Shown: positions 15,401 to 30,400 of the stretch, one piece after another
Layout of the letters: the number at the start of each line of letters is the position of its first letter
Position numbering within the stretch: position 1 is the stretch's first letter
From: Drosophila pseudoobscura
Lineage: Eukaryota; Arthropoda; Insecta; Diptera; Drosophilidae
Direction of reading: 5' to 3'
NCBI RefSeq assembly: GCF_009870125.1
Contig: NC_046679.1
Location: forward strand, 18,786,001-18,850,000
DNA: 64,000 bases
Program-made: the position numbers and the translations under genes
Notes under the pieces: generated by a model
Database searches by the model: none
What the model was told of the DNA's origin: nothing
What the model saw: only the letters and a program-made list of their open reading frames with translations

Positions 15401-18400
15401 GCAACATTTCTAGAAACGACGATAACGTCACATTTGGATCGTCGAATCCGGAGCACTTGTCGTTGCCAATCGATCAGTTGTTGAACTTCATGGAAGACAC
15501 TTTCTATCCCAAGGAAAGCAAACTGTTGCTCTTCCCGTTCATGGGCACTTGAATGCATTGAGCTCTGAATGTATTTCAATGCCAAAATGTCGCTAGTCAA
15601 TGACGACGAGGAATTTATTGACAGAGTCATCGAAGGTATACCAGATGGAGGCTTGCGTAGAGAAGCCCACAGGCAGTGCTTCGGTGCTCCGTATCAACTA
15701 CGCCGTGGGGCTAGCCGTGGCCTAGGCTATACTCTTTGGGTATCGCGTATAAAAATACAATACTATTAGTATACTAAATAAAAAAAAAAAAATGGTTTGT
15801 AATCTCAAGACTAGTAAATTTTATCATACATTTTGAATAGTCTTATGCTTCCAACGCGTTGCAACGCCCCAAATATCTTCACGCCTGGGGCGGGTGCTGC
15901 TCTTGCCCCCACAAAGATCTTTTTTAAAAAGTCTCCAAACCCGTTTTCTCCCCTTTTTTAATACTTACGTTGTGACGCCATTCAATTCGAAAAACATTTG
16001 GATGAGCTATCACTAGACAATCAAAGTAAACATCTGAGCCCTCACGTAAAGTATTTGCATCTAAAGACGTTCCCAATCGAACATATGCCTCCGGAACATC
16101 TGAAAAAAATGTAATAAAATTATAAATCATAAGAAGCACAACGTGTTGATAAGTTCAGATTGGCAGTCTGAATGTGCAAACCACTGTCGCGAAGCCATAG
16201 TAAGAATAGGGTGTCCCAAAAATATTGTAATTCAGTTTAAAGATGTTCTTGCAGTTAAGAACACGGGCTTTATCCGTAATAAAAACTCAAAATGTTGGAT
16301 TTAATAATTGTTGAGAAATGAGCCTCGTAGTTTTAGTTCGATGTTCATGTATATTACAATCGCCCTATTCATACGCTCATGATTGTATTGCACATCTTAA
16401 GTAACTATTTTTATGCGTATAACTGTGCTGCTATTGCTTGTGTCCAAAACATAGCTGTAATGTTCTCACGTATAGCTAAAGCCCGCAGCTGCATACGCAT
16501 GCAACGATGTGTACCGTTTTGCATTGGACCGTTGCACTGCCTGATCTTTCAATTCCCTTTTGTCTCGACTTCTTTTGTGGAGTGGAAGTTAGTAGAAATC
16601 TCTAGATGAAACCAACCGCACGCATAGTTTATACCGCTGCATCAATAGTGCAGCCAATAGTGTGGGTAGGCTAGTTAAAATACCTCTTAGTAATTAGATC
16701 CGTTAAGTCCAGATAGTCGAAGACTGGAAAAATGAGTATAGAGATAACTCCTCCTCAATTTCTAAAGGAGTCTTTTAGGCTTCAATTTATAATGAAATCC
16801 CTGTCAAACCATGATCAAACACTGTCAAACACTGATCAATTGACTGGAGCGCCAAAAAAATTCGATGTATTTTGTTATAAATAAATAATTTGCACACTTA
16901 CATTGAATGTCAAGCTTCCATCCATCTTCTAGAGGCTCCGATGGGACAGCATGGTTGTAAGCTTTGCACGATAAAAACTTCCCCGCATCGGCTTTACTTA
17001 GGCTGATGGAAAGAGTACTTGTTGTCTGGTTACCATCACTTGACGTCTAAAAAAAATCATAAATAGTCAGTATAAACAATTGGCGTACGTTAACTAGGTA
17101 TCTTGATCTAGGTATATTTGATTTGTATTTTAAAAGTAACAAATAAGCATTATTGCGTTAGAAATAAATGTTAAGATAAAAGTCACTGACGGTTTTCTTT
17201 CGTAGTGATCAGAAGCGTTTTTGTTTTGCACTCCGCATTTTTTTCTTTTGTTTTGAATAAGCAGCCGGTGTTTTCGTAAATTCTACAATATGGAATTCTA
17301 TTCTATTCCCCGTACACTATGCATTTTGATTTGTGTTAAAACATTATTTAACTTTTTATATTTGTGCTGTTGCTTGTAAGTAAGCATTGCATTGCATTAC
17401 AGTCCGCTCTTGTCTTGCAGCTTTTGATGTGTTATCACTCTCTCCCTATCACTTAAACTTAAACTTCCCCGCTATGGGGATAAGATTATCTTTGCCTTAA
17501 GCCTAGCGTGTGGAATTGTCCCCACTGCCAGTATCTTCCTGAAGATGCTACTGCGCAGCTTCCCTTTAAGAAGGATGTGCGCCATCGAGGCTAGTGAACC
17601 TTCTCTTGGAATCTGTGCCGGCTTGATGGTTGTGTAACCAGGGAGATGAGATATTTTGAATATGTATGGAATCATTATATATTTCTATACTTTTTGAGTA
17701 TCTTGCATAAAAAGTCGTGTTCATTCCAGATGGGCAAACTATTTTATCTTAAATGACATAAGTGCAAACACATAATAAACATAAGAAAACTGATTGTATA
17801 TCTAGCATTGTATAGCAATTAATTTTTACTTACAGTTTCCGTTGTTTTTTCAAGTCGTATTCCATTTTGCCACCAAGTAATTACTGCAGGCGGTCTGGAT
17901 CCAGCACTTTGACATAAAAGATCATATCGTCGTCCAGCAGAGAGAGGCTGATGAGCCCCTAACAATCGGATGTTTAAGGGCGAAACTACAAAGATATATA
18001 AATATAACTTTAGTTTTGTTTATTAGGTTACCGTTAATCTGGTCTAATGAGATCATGAGGTGGTTCAAAATGAGGCCTAGCTGGGGCCACCACACGGATC
18101 TGCGTATAGTGGCATCCCTTACGTACCGAAACAATCAGTCTTGGACAGCCAGCGGGTGTTCGCGAAGACGCAACACTGACGATGCGCTTGTGGTGCCGCC
18201 TCATATAAGGAGCTCACACACTCCCGTCCCTACAAGCTACCTACACACATCCCATCCCATCCCAACCCCCACACCCACCTCACACCGGGCCGGACTAAGT
18301 GTGTTACTCGACCCGTGCCGAGAGTCAGGCTGGCCGGTGGTCCCGTATAAAAACTAGCGCAGTCGCTAACGGAGGGCTCAGGGACTTTGTAGGGACTTCT

Positions 18401-21400
18401 CGTGGGAAGAAGATGTATAAAAAGCAAATAAATAACAAAATAAACAAAATAACTGCGGCACGTACCCAAACGACAACTTGGAGCCTGGTAACCAGGTAAT
18501 ACCTGTACGGTGGAACCCGAAGGGGTCCCATCCCGAATCTGGATGGTAAGGAAACTCCCGAGGCTGACAGCTTAGAGAGGCAGCTAAGCAATACTGCGGC
18601 TACCCGACCTACTGGTAAAGCGGAGGGGATGACTTGCCGTCGACATGCGCACAAGCCAAGTGCTACACCTAAGCCGAAAAGAGGAGGTCATGCGAGCACG
18701 AAGGCCAGCCCATCAGCCGACTGGCTGAAAAAGGTGGAGTGGGCCCCGGATGAGTTTCCAGAGTTTACCTCGGAGCAAAAGAAGGCTCCTCAAGCAAAAT
18801 GGCAGCGCTCGCAGGAGACGCCTGTACCGGTTACAAAGCGCTCCAGAGTCATGCCTAACGTCTCCTTTGCGCTGATTGCCAAGGAGAAAACGCTGATCGG
18901 CGTCTTCGACAAAGGCAGCGTAGTGGGGAGAATACCTCATATGGATACCTCAATGAAAGTGGGTGGAAGGCCGATCGCTGCTTTGAGATCCTTGACTCCT
19001 TGAATCCTGAGATTCAAGACGGTGACATCATCTATGGGATCGTCCGCCCAGTAAAGGTATGTCAACAGAGGCACCCCGCAAGGTGGTGTTCTGTCTCATC
19101 TTCTGTGTAACATAGCAGTCAACAAGGTTCTATGTGACCTGGACGACGTTGCAATTATCTTCTCGGTAAAATACCCCCAAACACTGTGCGACTTAATATC
19201 CGCAAAGCTCGCGCAACTGTCGGAATGGACAGTATTTCGCGGCCTGGGAGTAAATCCGTCAAAAACGGAACTCGTATTATTCACGAATAAATACAAGCAC
19301 CGCCCTCAACCCACCAATATTATATGGATGCAGGCTCTCCTTTAGCGACGGTGCCAGTTATTTAGGGTTGGTAATTGACAAGCAGCTTAACTGGAACCTG
19401 AATGTCAACGAGAGAGTGAAAAAGGCAACGACTGCACTCTACACATGTAAAAAAGCTATCGGGCTAAGATGGGGTATGAATCCAAGCATAGTCCAATGGA
19501 TATATCTAGCTATACTTAGACCAAGACTACTATACGGAGTTACGGTGGGCCGGCCGGTCCTATCAAAAAGGGCGATCACCAAGCAACTGGGCAAAGTTCA
19601 GCGAACTCCCGCCCTATGCATCAGCGAAGCTCTTCGCACTACCCCAAATTATGCGCTAAATACCTTCCAATGCCTCCAGAGCGTTGACCTGGAAGGAAAG
19701 GAACGGGCAGAAGCGCAGCAATACGTCTAGAGACTCAAGTCAATAGGTGACCCAGTGCATAGGTCACTCAGCCATATTAAACAATAGCAATATCGTCCCT
19801 TCAAGAACGGAATATTAAACTTAATTCACTTAAAACAAAGTGGAGCCCCGATTCTATAAGGAAAAGTAAGGTTCGTACCGTATGAAGAAAAAATTCGACT
19901 TTTTCCATAGTGTACTTATCGCAATCGAAAAAATATATTTTGAAAAAACTTACAGTTCATATCAATTTGAACAACAGCTTCAACGATTGGTGCACGAGGA
20001 TGGCTCACTGCTCTGCATGTAAGTCGAGAGTTAAGGTCTTTTCTTCCAAGCGATGTCAAAGATATTACACATTCGATCATTTTTCCTCCTTCTGAATGAA
20101 AAACATCGCAAGGCATTTCCACACCATCTCGATACCAACTAATTGTAGGAACTGGGTAGCCTAAAATATTAAAATTGTGTTAGCAAGTGCTTTTTTTATA
20201 TTTCTCGAGTCTGTGTAATTTTAATATATTTTATTACTAAGGTGATTTTAATTATCAACAAATCTTATAACATTTCCAAATTTGTCGTACAAGAAATACA
20301 GGAGCTTACATAAATACGAACAGAGCATTAATTTGTTAGTTTTGGCTGAGATCAAATGCAATAACGAGCTTTCAACTTATGAGCATATAATTAGTTAAAA
20401 TGTCGGAGTTAGATAATGAGTTTAAAAGGTAATCAAATATCAAATCAATCAAGTGAGTGTACAAGCTGTATTTAATAATTCGAGTTGAGTTTTCCAATTA
20501 AAATACTATTATCATTATTCTCGCTCGAAAATATCATGAATTATCTATTCCCCCTTATTACAATTTTCTATATTTTTATATTTTATAGATAGATTTATAG
20601 ATCTATTTTTTTATAATAATCCTTGTTGTTTGAAATGAATTGCTTGTGGAATTTTATTTAGAAGCCATGCATAGATCGATGTGGGGCAATATACCATGAC
20701 AAAATCATGGGATGGGAATTTGGGTGATCCTGGTTGGGTTGGAAATGGCTGTTGCCAAAAAGTCAGCACAGCTGAGAGTTAGCTCTGATAGACATGCGGA
20801 TGCTAGTTTCTCTTTTCCTTGCTAAATTTTGCCGTCACCTCGTTCTTTTTGGTCCAATCGTCAAGAGCAAAGATATCATTGTGCGAACAAAATTAATAAG
20901 AGTCTGCATCGAAGCGAACACGTAACGGGCACACCTACTACTACTTCGCTGGAGCCAGCGAATGGACCCTTTCTATCGTAAGATCTACCAAAAGATCTAC
21001 GGAATCCTAGGCGTCTGAACGTAAAACCCGATTCCCTATCTGGAGTTAGATGGGAGGCACGGGCAACCAGTTATACCAGTTGATAGTTATCCTATCAACA
21101 CTTGTGACGAAAATGAGAATTTTTTCAGCCAATTAAGTTCAACTTTTACCGTGGCATCCAGATATTCTACAACATAGACTTCGCTAATTCCAAAGCAAAA
21201 TCACATCTTGTCAATCAAATCAATGTCACTATTCATACAATTAGTTCACTAATTAGTAATTAGTAATAAGTCAATGAAAGGTTTGACGATTTTCGAATGG
21301 TGTATCTATACATTTGTGTATGATTCAATTCAAACTTTGATTTTTAAATTTAGTCATTCTAGGTCAGTAGAATCGGCGTCGTTTGTCTCTTAAGATTAGT

Positions 21401-24400
21401 TCTTACCTCCAACTACTTGACATTTTAAGATCACGATGTCGCCTTCACTATATGGGCCTACCACTGTAGATCGCTCAACGTTGTCATTATCTCGAATAAT
21501 TACTTGCTTAGGCGGAGCTAATAAAAAAAGAGTAGAAAATATTAAAATATGATTAATGACACTTTGAAAAGGGTATCGAACAGCTAATATTTATAAATAT
21601 AATGGCTATCGCTGTAGGCTGGAGTAGAGGGAGGGGACTCGCACGGCCTGGTATGTTTGGTCAACGTTCGTGTGAGAGGCGTTGTAGCGAACGCTTTTAG
21701 GTTCGTTACAATATTATAAGCAGTGTTACAGCGGTATAGTAAATCCATACTATTGTTCGTCATTTGTATTGCCCATTGTAACAGGTAGTCTTGTTTTAAT
21801 AATTTTGGATTAAATATACCGAGCCTGGTTAATTGCATACCTAGTTCCATATCTTCGATATATTCTGTGAAATGTTGTATATTGAATATCAAAATTTCTA
21901 TTTGTTGATTCCTGTCTTTTTCTTCATTTAGTTTGTTTATGACGTTTATTCCGCTATTTACTGCATCTATTACTAAATTTATAATATTACTAAATATATA
22001 ATTATAATTTATAATGCGCTCTTTTTGGTGCATAGATATTCCTTTATTAAATCCTTCCCTAAGGTGTTAGTCATTTCTTTATACGTAATCTTGATGATTA
22101 GCTTGTGAAAGTAACGAATTGTTTCTACCTTATCTTCAGTGCCTTTTATTAACTCGATTTGCCCATTGTAATAGTTAATCGGTCTTTCCGTGATGGCAAT
22201 GTGATTGAGATTGTCTTCCAAGGAGATTTTCATTAATCTTTACCCTTGATAAGGCATCCGCTACATGATTTTCTTTGCCTGGTAGATATTTTATTTTAAA
22301 GTCGAACTCATTCAGTTTTATTTTCCATCTTTGTAATTTCATATTTGGCTCCTTGAGGTTGTTCAACCAAATCAAGGGTTTATGATCGCTTTGTGTCTCG
22401 AATGTTCTACCGAACAGGTATGAACGGAAATACTTGGTTGCCCATACGATCGCCAATAATTCCTTTTCGATGGCTGAATAGTTTATTTCGTGTTCGTTTA
22501 GGGTTCTGCTAGCGTAGCAGATCGGTTTGTGTTCTTGTGACAAAACCGCTCCCAATGCTGTATTACTAGCGTCGGTTGTTGCCACTCGAGTGGCGTGATT
22601 CTGGCTTTATGAATCAATGGGGTCCATTGTTTAAAAAATTTGCGGCCCTAGCTTGGAGTGTGGGAAGAATCAGTTATTGATTCTTCAGTGGTGTCCTGTT
22701 ACTTGTGTGGCTGGAGTACTTGTGTGGATGAGAGAATTATGGAATTATGAATATGTCACTATATATATCCATTGTGAAATATAAATCACTTAGTTTAATA
22801 AAACTATAATGGACTATATTTGAATATTCAACATCATACAAAACATGCAATCATCAGATCAGAGATATATATGGTATTGCTGCAATACCATTGACCAAAT
22901 ATCGCATTTTTCATCTTTGACCTCAATTCGGCACCTCTAAGTGTCATTGAATCGGGCTAAAACTTTAGATTTTACTGTTTTATACCAAATGTAATATTTT
23001 TAATTGATTTAGACATTGATTTTCGCTCAAACGTAATATTGTGTTTAATACAAAATACTACTTACTAAATATTTTAACAACAAGATTACTTACATATGAC
23101 GTTTAGCCTTACACGGCTGTTTACTGTTTGTGCCTTCAAGAAATCTACCCGGCATCTAAATGTTCCTGAGTCGGATGGTTGGGTGTTTTGGATTGAAAGT
23201 TTTCCAGGCTCCTTGTCAAAAATAAAATAAGCTCTATCTCCAAAGACAGCATCATCAGACCATCTTTTTGGTGCTTTGGAAACACCTGCGCGTATGTCAA
23301 TACTTAAAAATATTAAAGAGTTGAACTGTTAGAGATAAACATAATGCATTTTATATGTGGATAAATAAAAACAATGATTTCATTTTAAAAATATTTACGT
23401 ACAAGTAAAATTTGGTACAGTTGTCGTATGATTTACAGTCAAGGAATCACTTTATCGATAATAGATAATTCTTTAATACTTTAATGAAGGCAAGGCAAGT
23501 ACAAAGTTGTTACTGCCACTCTGCGGATCTCTAAAAACCATCTTACGATACCCAAACTCCCGATCTCGAGCCCGCACTCGTCACAACGAAACTCGTGAAG
23601 GAACTTCTGCTCCAACCTGCCTGAAACCGCAACGGTTGGAAGCAGTCCACCATGCACAGTTAACTCAAGCTTTTTGACGGACATCGGACAGAGGACAGTG
23701 AAGAAGCCCTTACAGCACTAATGAAAGCTCACTTCCCAGGATGCACTGAGGTCACTGATACTAGAGGTCACTCAGGGTAGAGTCGTGTCGCCCTTGTTGT
23801 GGAGCATGGTGGTCGATGACCACATCAAGATATTTGACAGCAAGGACCCAAAAAAAACATATTATGCAAATGACATAAGCGTACTTATTAAGGGTTTATG
23901 TCCATCTACCCTCATCTTCTTCACCAAGGTACCGATAAGGACCCACCGAAATCGACCAAACTAGGGTAATCCCAAAAACGCAAATCAAACAACCTCGGCA
24001 CAGTACTGGACAGCAAGCTGGCATGGAAACCCAATGTAGTGGAAAGGGTGAAGACGGCCACTATTACGCTTTATGCATCCAAGAAGATGCTCAGCAGCAC
24101 ATGGGGCTTGTCACCAGCTCTATTACACTGGATTGACATCTTGGAGCTGCGACGATCTCTAATTAATGGGGCCTTAGTATGGTGCCACACTACGGAAAAG
24201 AAGACATACAATAAGCTTATAGACAAGATTCAGCGACAGGCTATGATCTGTATTACAGGGGCGCTGAGGTCAAGCTCAACAAAAGCACTCGAACTGTACT
24301 TGGAATAGACCCCCTGGACATTTACGCTCGTCTGATTGCGGGAAAGGCAGCACAGCGCCTAATCGCATCAGAAAACATGTCGCCACAATGATACGTGCAT

Positions 24401-27400
24401 AGTTTAATCGGCAGGGACATGGAAAGATCTACTGAATGGTGGATGCCACAGATTTTCGCCCTTTGTGGAGGCGGAAGTGGGCGTGGCAAAGTTTTGAAAT
24501 ATTCTTGTAACAGTGACATATCACAGAAATCCGGATATAAAATGTCGTTGCTCTAGTTCTTATAGTCTTTAGCACTAGGCGCTGATAGGGACGGACAGAC
24601 GGACGGACAGACAGACAGGGCTCAATCGACTCGGCTATTGATGCTGATCAGGAATATATATACTTTATAGGGTCGGAAACGATTCCTTCTGGACGTTACA
24701 CACATCCACTTTTACGACAAATCTAATATACCCCAATAGTCATTTTGAGTATCGGGTATAAAACTGGGTATAGGCAGATACCGATGGCCCGCTGTAAAGG
24801 AACTTCGACAATATGTAGGCATGGCCTGTTGGTACCGCAGATTTGTCCCCAACTTCGCAGCCGTAGTCCAACCTGGGAGAAGGAAAAGAGCGGGTCATCG
24901 CATACGGCAGACGAAAACTACTCCGCCATCGACAAGGAATGCCTAAACAGAGACTCCAACAGGTCCACGACGGTCCAGAAATCTCCGGACTATAAGAACG
25001 GGCACCATTACCGCAATCTAGGACACGGTGCTAACGACTATAGTATAACGACTATGTATAGTAGAACAAGGGTACTCCGCGAGTGCCACGACGAACCGAC
25101 AGCAGGCCATCACGGCGTCCAGAAGCCATCCTGAGGACAGCTTAAGCTGCCAGAACTACAAAGCTACACAACACAAGCCCGGGGGCAGGATGCTCACACG
25201 CAAGGCCGAAGAACCGTTCGCAACAATATGTGCCGATTTCGTAGATTTTGTAGCCTTGCAATACGGTTATTGGTTATTATTATCCCCTTCGACGGCCCCC
25301 AAATCAAGAGCTTTCCGTCACCAAATTGCGATTAGCAACGACCTGAAGGAATTCCACGAAAACGAGCTCGCCGAACCCACCGACCCGGCACAGAACGCTG
25401 ACACCACGGAAGGCACGGCCAACAATGACCCAGATACGAAAGGAACAACGTAACACCAACATGAGACCCCGACCACACGCCCCCCGAACTCCGTTGACGA
25501 GGCCAAGAACGCGGAGCGGCGCCACAATAATAAGACGAGGGCGACGCCGGCGAAGCACGAGTCCGGTGGCGCAAAATCCCCGAGACCATACGGACGGCAC
25601 CGCCCACGATCACGAATTGAACAAATCCGTTGACAAGGCGAGACACAAGTGACGGCAGTCTGCAGAAGAAACACGATACCTAGATAAGGAGACCGCAACG
25701 CGGAGAAGGACGCAAAATAAGAACACGAAACGACGCACCGCCGAAAAGAAGTCCCGCCCTCTATCCAAAGCAAGAAAAGATTTAGTGGAAGCTCCAAAAC
25801 ACACCCATGATGCGTCACAGAAAGAAGAAAGGGAGGAAGAAAAGCTTACTTCGTAAGTATGGACCCCGATAGACAATATAAATAGCCCAAGCCCCAGCCC
25901 TTATCGATCAGTACGCTTCCACCAAAGGAACGAAAGCTAGAACCCAGACAACTCGGCGTAACCATCACACAAAGATAACCTCCGCCTGGACAAAGGAACG
26001 CAACGGTCACATTGAGCAACTATACCAACGCTAACTACATCCTGATCATCGATGGAAATGACCTCATCTGGGACAACCCCGGCTATCTGAGCCACACTAC
26101 GAACATAAAGTTCTACGAAAAATTCGTCGACAAAATCGAACACGCCACCGTAACTCAAGGTAAGCCGAATGGCCCACGTCCCTTCGCCATCATAAGCCTA
26201 GTGGAACTCTTCGTGGTGTCGAACGTCAGTGGGTCTCAAAACTCTACGTCCTACTAAGCTTCTTGATAAGATTCCCTCAACCCAAGCTCGACTACAAGAA
26301 GCTGCTGATATATACAACATGCCAACAGGATTTCAGTGACGGAGATGTAGAAGCGGAATGCGGAACTCGGGCCCTCAACATGTGGAATTTCGAATCCAGC
26401 GTTAGCGCAACATTCTGCGAAGAACAACGAACGACCATCTGCGCGCAACAGCTTGGATACCTGAACCCGATAACCATAGTCGATAACGGCATACTCATCA
26501 CCAACGACGCCAACATAATCATCGTCGATGGCACAGCGGCCACCCAGAACGTCGTGGGAAAGTACCTCGTCACACATTCCAATCAGGTCTCGCTCAATGG
26601 GACCACTTGGGCGACTCCAAGAGGATGGCACAGGTGCCTGTCATAACGTCAACGTCAACGTCACAAGTCAACGTAATGGACCACAGAGAGAAACTAAGTG
26701 AACCATTCCTGCGATAACTGAGCCTGGAGAATTGGAACCACATCAGGCTGTCGACGAATTGCTTACGGTAGAAAGCACCTCATCGTCCGTACTCACGCTC
26801 ACCACCAACCTCGCTCACTTGTGCCCACGACAAGCTGACCGTAGCAGCGGGCCCGACCCCAAATTCGCTAAATTCGTGGACCGACTACACACGCCTCCAT
26901 TCCGACCAAGGCCGACGACGAGCACGGACAACAACGTCCGAGCGAACAAACAACTCCTTCTCGTGACACGAGAAAAAGAAAAGGAGAGAGGAAAACGAAA
27001 AAAAAAAAGTAAAAAACAAAAACATAATCTGCACGACCGTGCATTTTTCACTTTAATAAGCAGGGCCGAACCCGTTCGAGAATAGACAGAGTATCCGATT
27101 ACGCTCCGAGAAACCGCTGATGGAGACCCGGCGAGCAAGACCGCTGTGCGACGCCATCGCACCAGAAGCATCCTTCCGCCATCTCAGCAAAAAATCCCGA
27201 TAAATAGCGCCACTTAAGACGAAAGAGATCATTACAGACGCCCCCGATACCGAGAGCTCGAGTTCACAATGGATTCAGAAGACGAGACTTCACCCGAACC
27301 CAGAAGGTTTGAAGATTCGCGGGACAGCCCCTCGCCTTTCTCTCCCCTATGACCGCGAGACAGACCGCCGTTGCCCGCACGTCACCAATCGTGGGAGAAC

Positions 27401-30400
27401 CCACCACCGTTCTATCGCGGCCCAGCCAAGTTCTGGCGAGAGAACCTGTGGTCGCCAACGCCACGGACTTCGCCAAAGCCCACAACCCTATGGTACTCTT
27501 CGACCTCCCAGGGTACGCAGAGTAACCAGACGAGGTCACGAAATCCGATGAATACTCATAGACTCGCCTCCCGAGGCGACCGGAAAGAGTCCCCTCACCA
27601 ACGAACATGCTGGATATTAGATTGGATAATAGCCCGACTAAATGGCAACCAACACTGCTGGCCGCATCATACCGAACACAATTGTATGTATATCTCTCGT
27701 AGCCAAGAATGTATCCTATTATTATTACATACATATATTACTCAAAGAGCATCTGGTCTGATGGGCTGGTGAGGTGGCTCAAAGGCCACCGGACGGGTGG
27801 CAGGTTGTGATAGCGAACGACCTACCTACGCAGATAAGTCAGCTGCGAATAAGAGGGAAGAGAATAATCCCTAAGCAGAGGGTGTTCGTGAAGTAGCAAT
27901 ACTGACGAAGCGCTTGGGGTCCCGCCTCTTATAAATAGCTCACACACTCCTCTATCCCTACACATTACCTACCCACATGGCACCTACCCACACTCACCTC
28001 ACACTGGGACGGACTAAGTGTGTTATTCGACCCGCGCCGAGAGTCAGTCTGGCTGGGGGCCCGATATTAAAACTAGCCCAGTCGCCGTCACTACCTATTT
28101 CCTGAAACTGATTAGTACTGCATGCGTTTTGTGCTCGGCCAGTTCGAGCACTTTCCATCTCCCAGGAAAACAAGCTGTATGTGAGTATTAAAGAGCCCGA
28201 TCGGGAATGTCGTTAGGTCCGGGTGCTTTGCTGTATGTCACTTTTTGGGCTATTTTTTCTACCTCTTGTGGAGTCACTGATGGTACTCGATGACCTGTGT
28301 CGGCGGTTCTATCTACCTGTATATCTTGGTCTGGGAATAGGTGCCTGACTATCGCCTTTCGTTTTGAGCATCCTGTTGGCGCCGAGTGTTTAAATGTTCG
28401 TTTCTTTCTTGTCAAATCTTTGTAGGCGTTACCCTAGAAGTCGTTTTCTGCTTCTTCAGAGTTCATAGTTGTGAGCCTTCCCCTTTTGTCCCCAAGGACC
28501 TGGATCTACGGTGTGCCCTTCTAGCACTAGTAATTTGCAACAGTTTTTAGGACTCAGCGGATACTTCAGGAAATTTATTGCTGGATATGCCATTATGTCG
28601 GAGCCCTTGCGTACCCTATTGCGCAAAGACCAGAAATTTAGGTGGGAACTGCCCCAGCAGGATGCTTTTGCGGAGTTAAAAAGATGCTTGATAAGGAATC
28701 CTGTTGTCGTCAGCTACCGCCTAGATGCTGATCATGAACTACATACGGATGCCAATGCCGTTGGTTTAGCCGGGGTGTTGCTGCAAAAGGAGGCGGATGA
28801 AATGAAGCCAATTGCTTAGTATAGTGAGCAGTGAACAGTGAGTTCTGCAGTGAAAAAATACAAATAGTTTTGTAACAGTGAGAGCGCCAGTCAGTTCTAA
28901 TAATCCCTGAGATCTTTTTCCGTCCTTTGCGTGGGCGGAAAGGGGTGCGGCAAAGTTTTTAACTAAACTTGTGCAGGTTCGATATCATAGAATATGAGAA
29001 AAAATTAAATTGTTTTCTTGATGCTGGCTATAATAATGATACGATCCAATTCAGATTCTGCTGTCTAAAAGATATGGTCTCTCGTGCTTTGTGGGAGCGG
29101 AAGTGGGCGGGGCGAAGTTTTGAAATATTTTTGTAGCAGTGACATATCACAGAAGTCTGGATCCAAAACATCGTTGCTCTAGTTCCTATAGTCTTTAAGT
29201 ACTAGGCGCTAGTAGGGACGGACAGACGGACGGACGGACAGACAGACAGGGCTCAATCGACTCGGCTCTTGATGCTGATCAAGAATATATCTACTTTATG
29301 GGGTCGGAAACGATTCCTTCTGGACGTTACACACATCCACTTTTACCAAAAATCTAATATACCGGAATACTCATTTTGAGTATCGGATATAAAAAGGCCA
29401 TTTGGAAAATTTCATGAAGATTACTTCAAAACTGACTAGAGCGACTATAAATATGGTATTTATGCTATAGGTTATATATACGATTTATTTACCTGTAAAT
29501 GGGTGTTCCCTTATCATCTCTGTACCATAAAACCAACACAGGCTCATCTCCGTCATAAGTAGTTATATTGCATGGAAGGAATATATTTTCTCCAACCAAA
29601 GATTCGATTTGGTGAACTGGTACTAGAAGTATACGAGGTGGTAATTGTATAGAATTCAAATGTGTTGGAAATCTAATTTTGTTATTATTGTTTACTAGCT
29701 GTTATAAAATTTTTAAATGAATAAAACCTTTTTTGTTTTAGTTTATTTACAAGTATATTTTTTTGTTATATAATATTGCATAGTATAGTGGCCGAACAAT
29801 TTACAAAGGTTCGAGAAATGTTCTGAACAAAGGGCTGTATCATTCTTTACTCGAATCTTGTAGTTAATTTCGTCAATTTGTCATTATCGGCATATTCACC
29901 ATAATACGCCAAACAGTTAAGCGGTGCCTTTATTATATTCATTCACGTGTAACTATCTGGATTTCAAAACGGACGAGGACTAAAATTTGTGTGGCACTAA
30001 TGGAGGACGATGCACGAACCAGGCCCTAGAGTCGTCATATTTGAATAAGATGCGGGGATAACTGAATTTTCATGCAGTTTTCACAAAAATAAATCCAAAA
30101 TGCTAAAAAATTATAAAAACCGGAAAAAGAAAAGAAAAAACCTCATTTGCATTTACTTGTAACAATATAGAATAATTTAATTACTACCTAGCCACACAAG
30201 ATATTTTTTAAATGTTTTGTTATTTTCAGTTCGTAACATTTTTAGTAAAAACTGATTTTGATTTTATATTTATTTTTGATATATATTCGTGATTTTTGAT
30301 ATTTTTTGCGTTCCGTTTAAATGTTATTATTCGGTTGTTATGTATGTGCAGGTTTAGCTAATAACTTTGCTAGCCCCGGTGAATATACCGGCTTAACTAG

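Noticed and set aside
25304..25876. Several overlapping minus-strand frames up to 166 codons
   Set aside because: They lie in GC-rich retroelement DNA, overlap one another and lack recognisable motifs.
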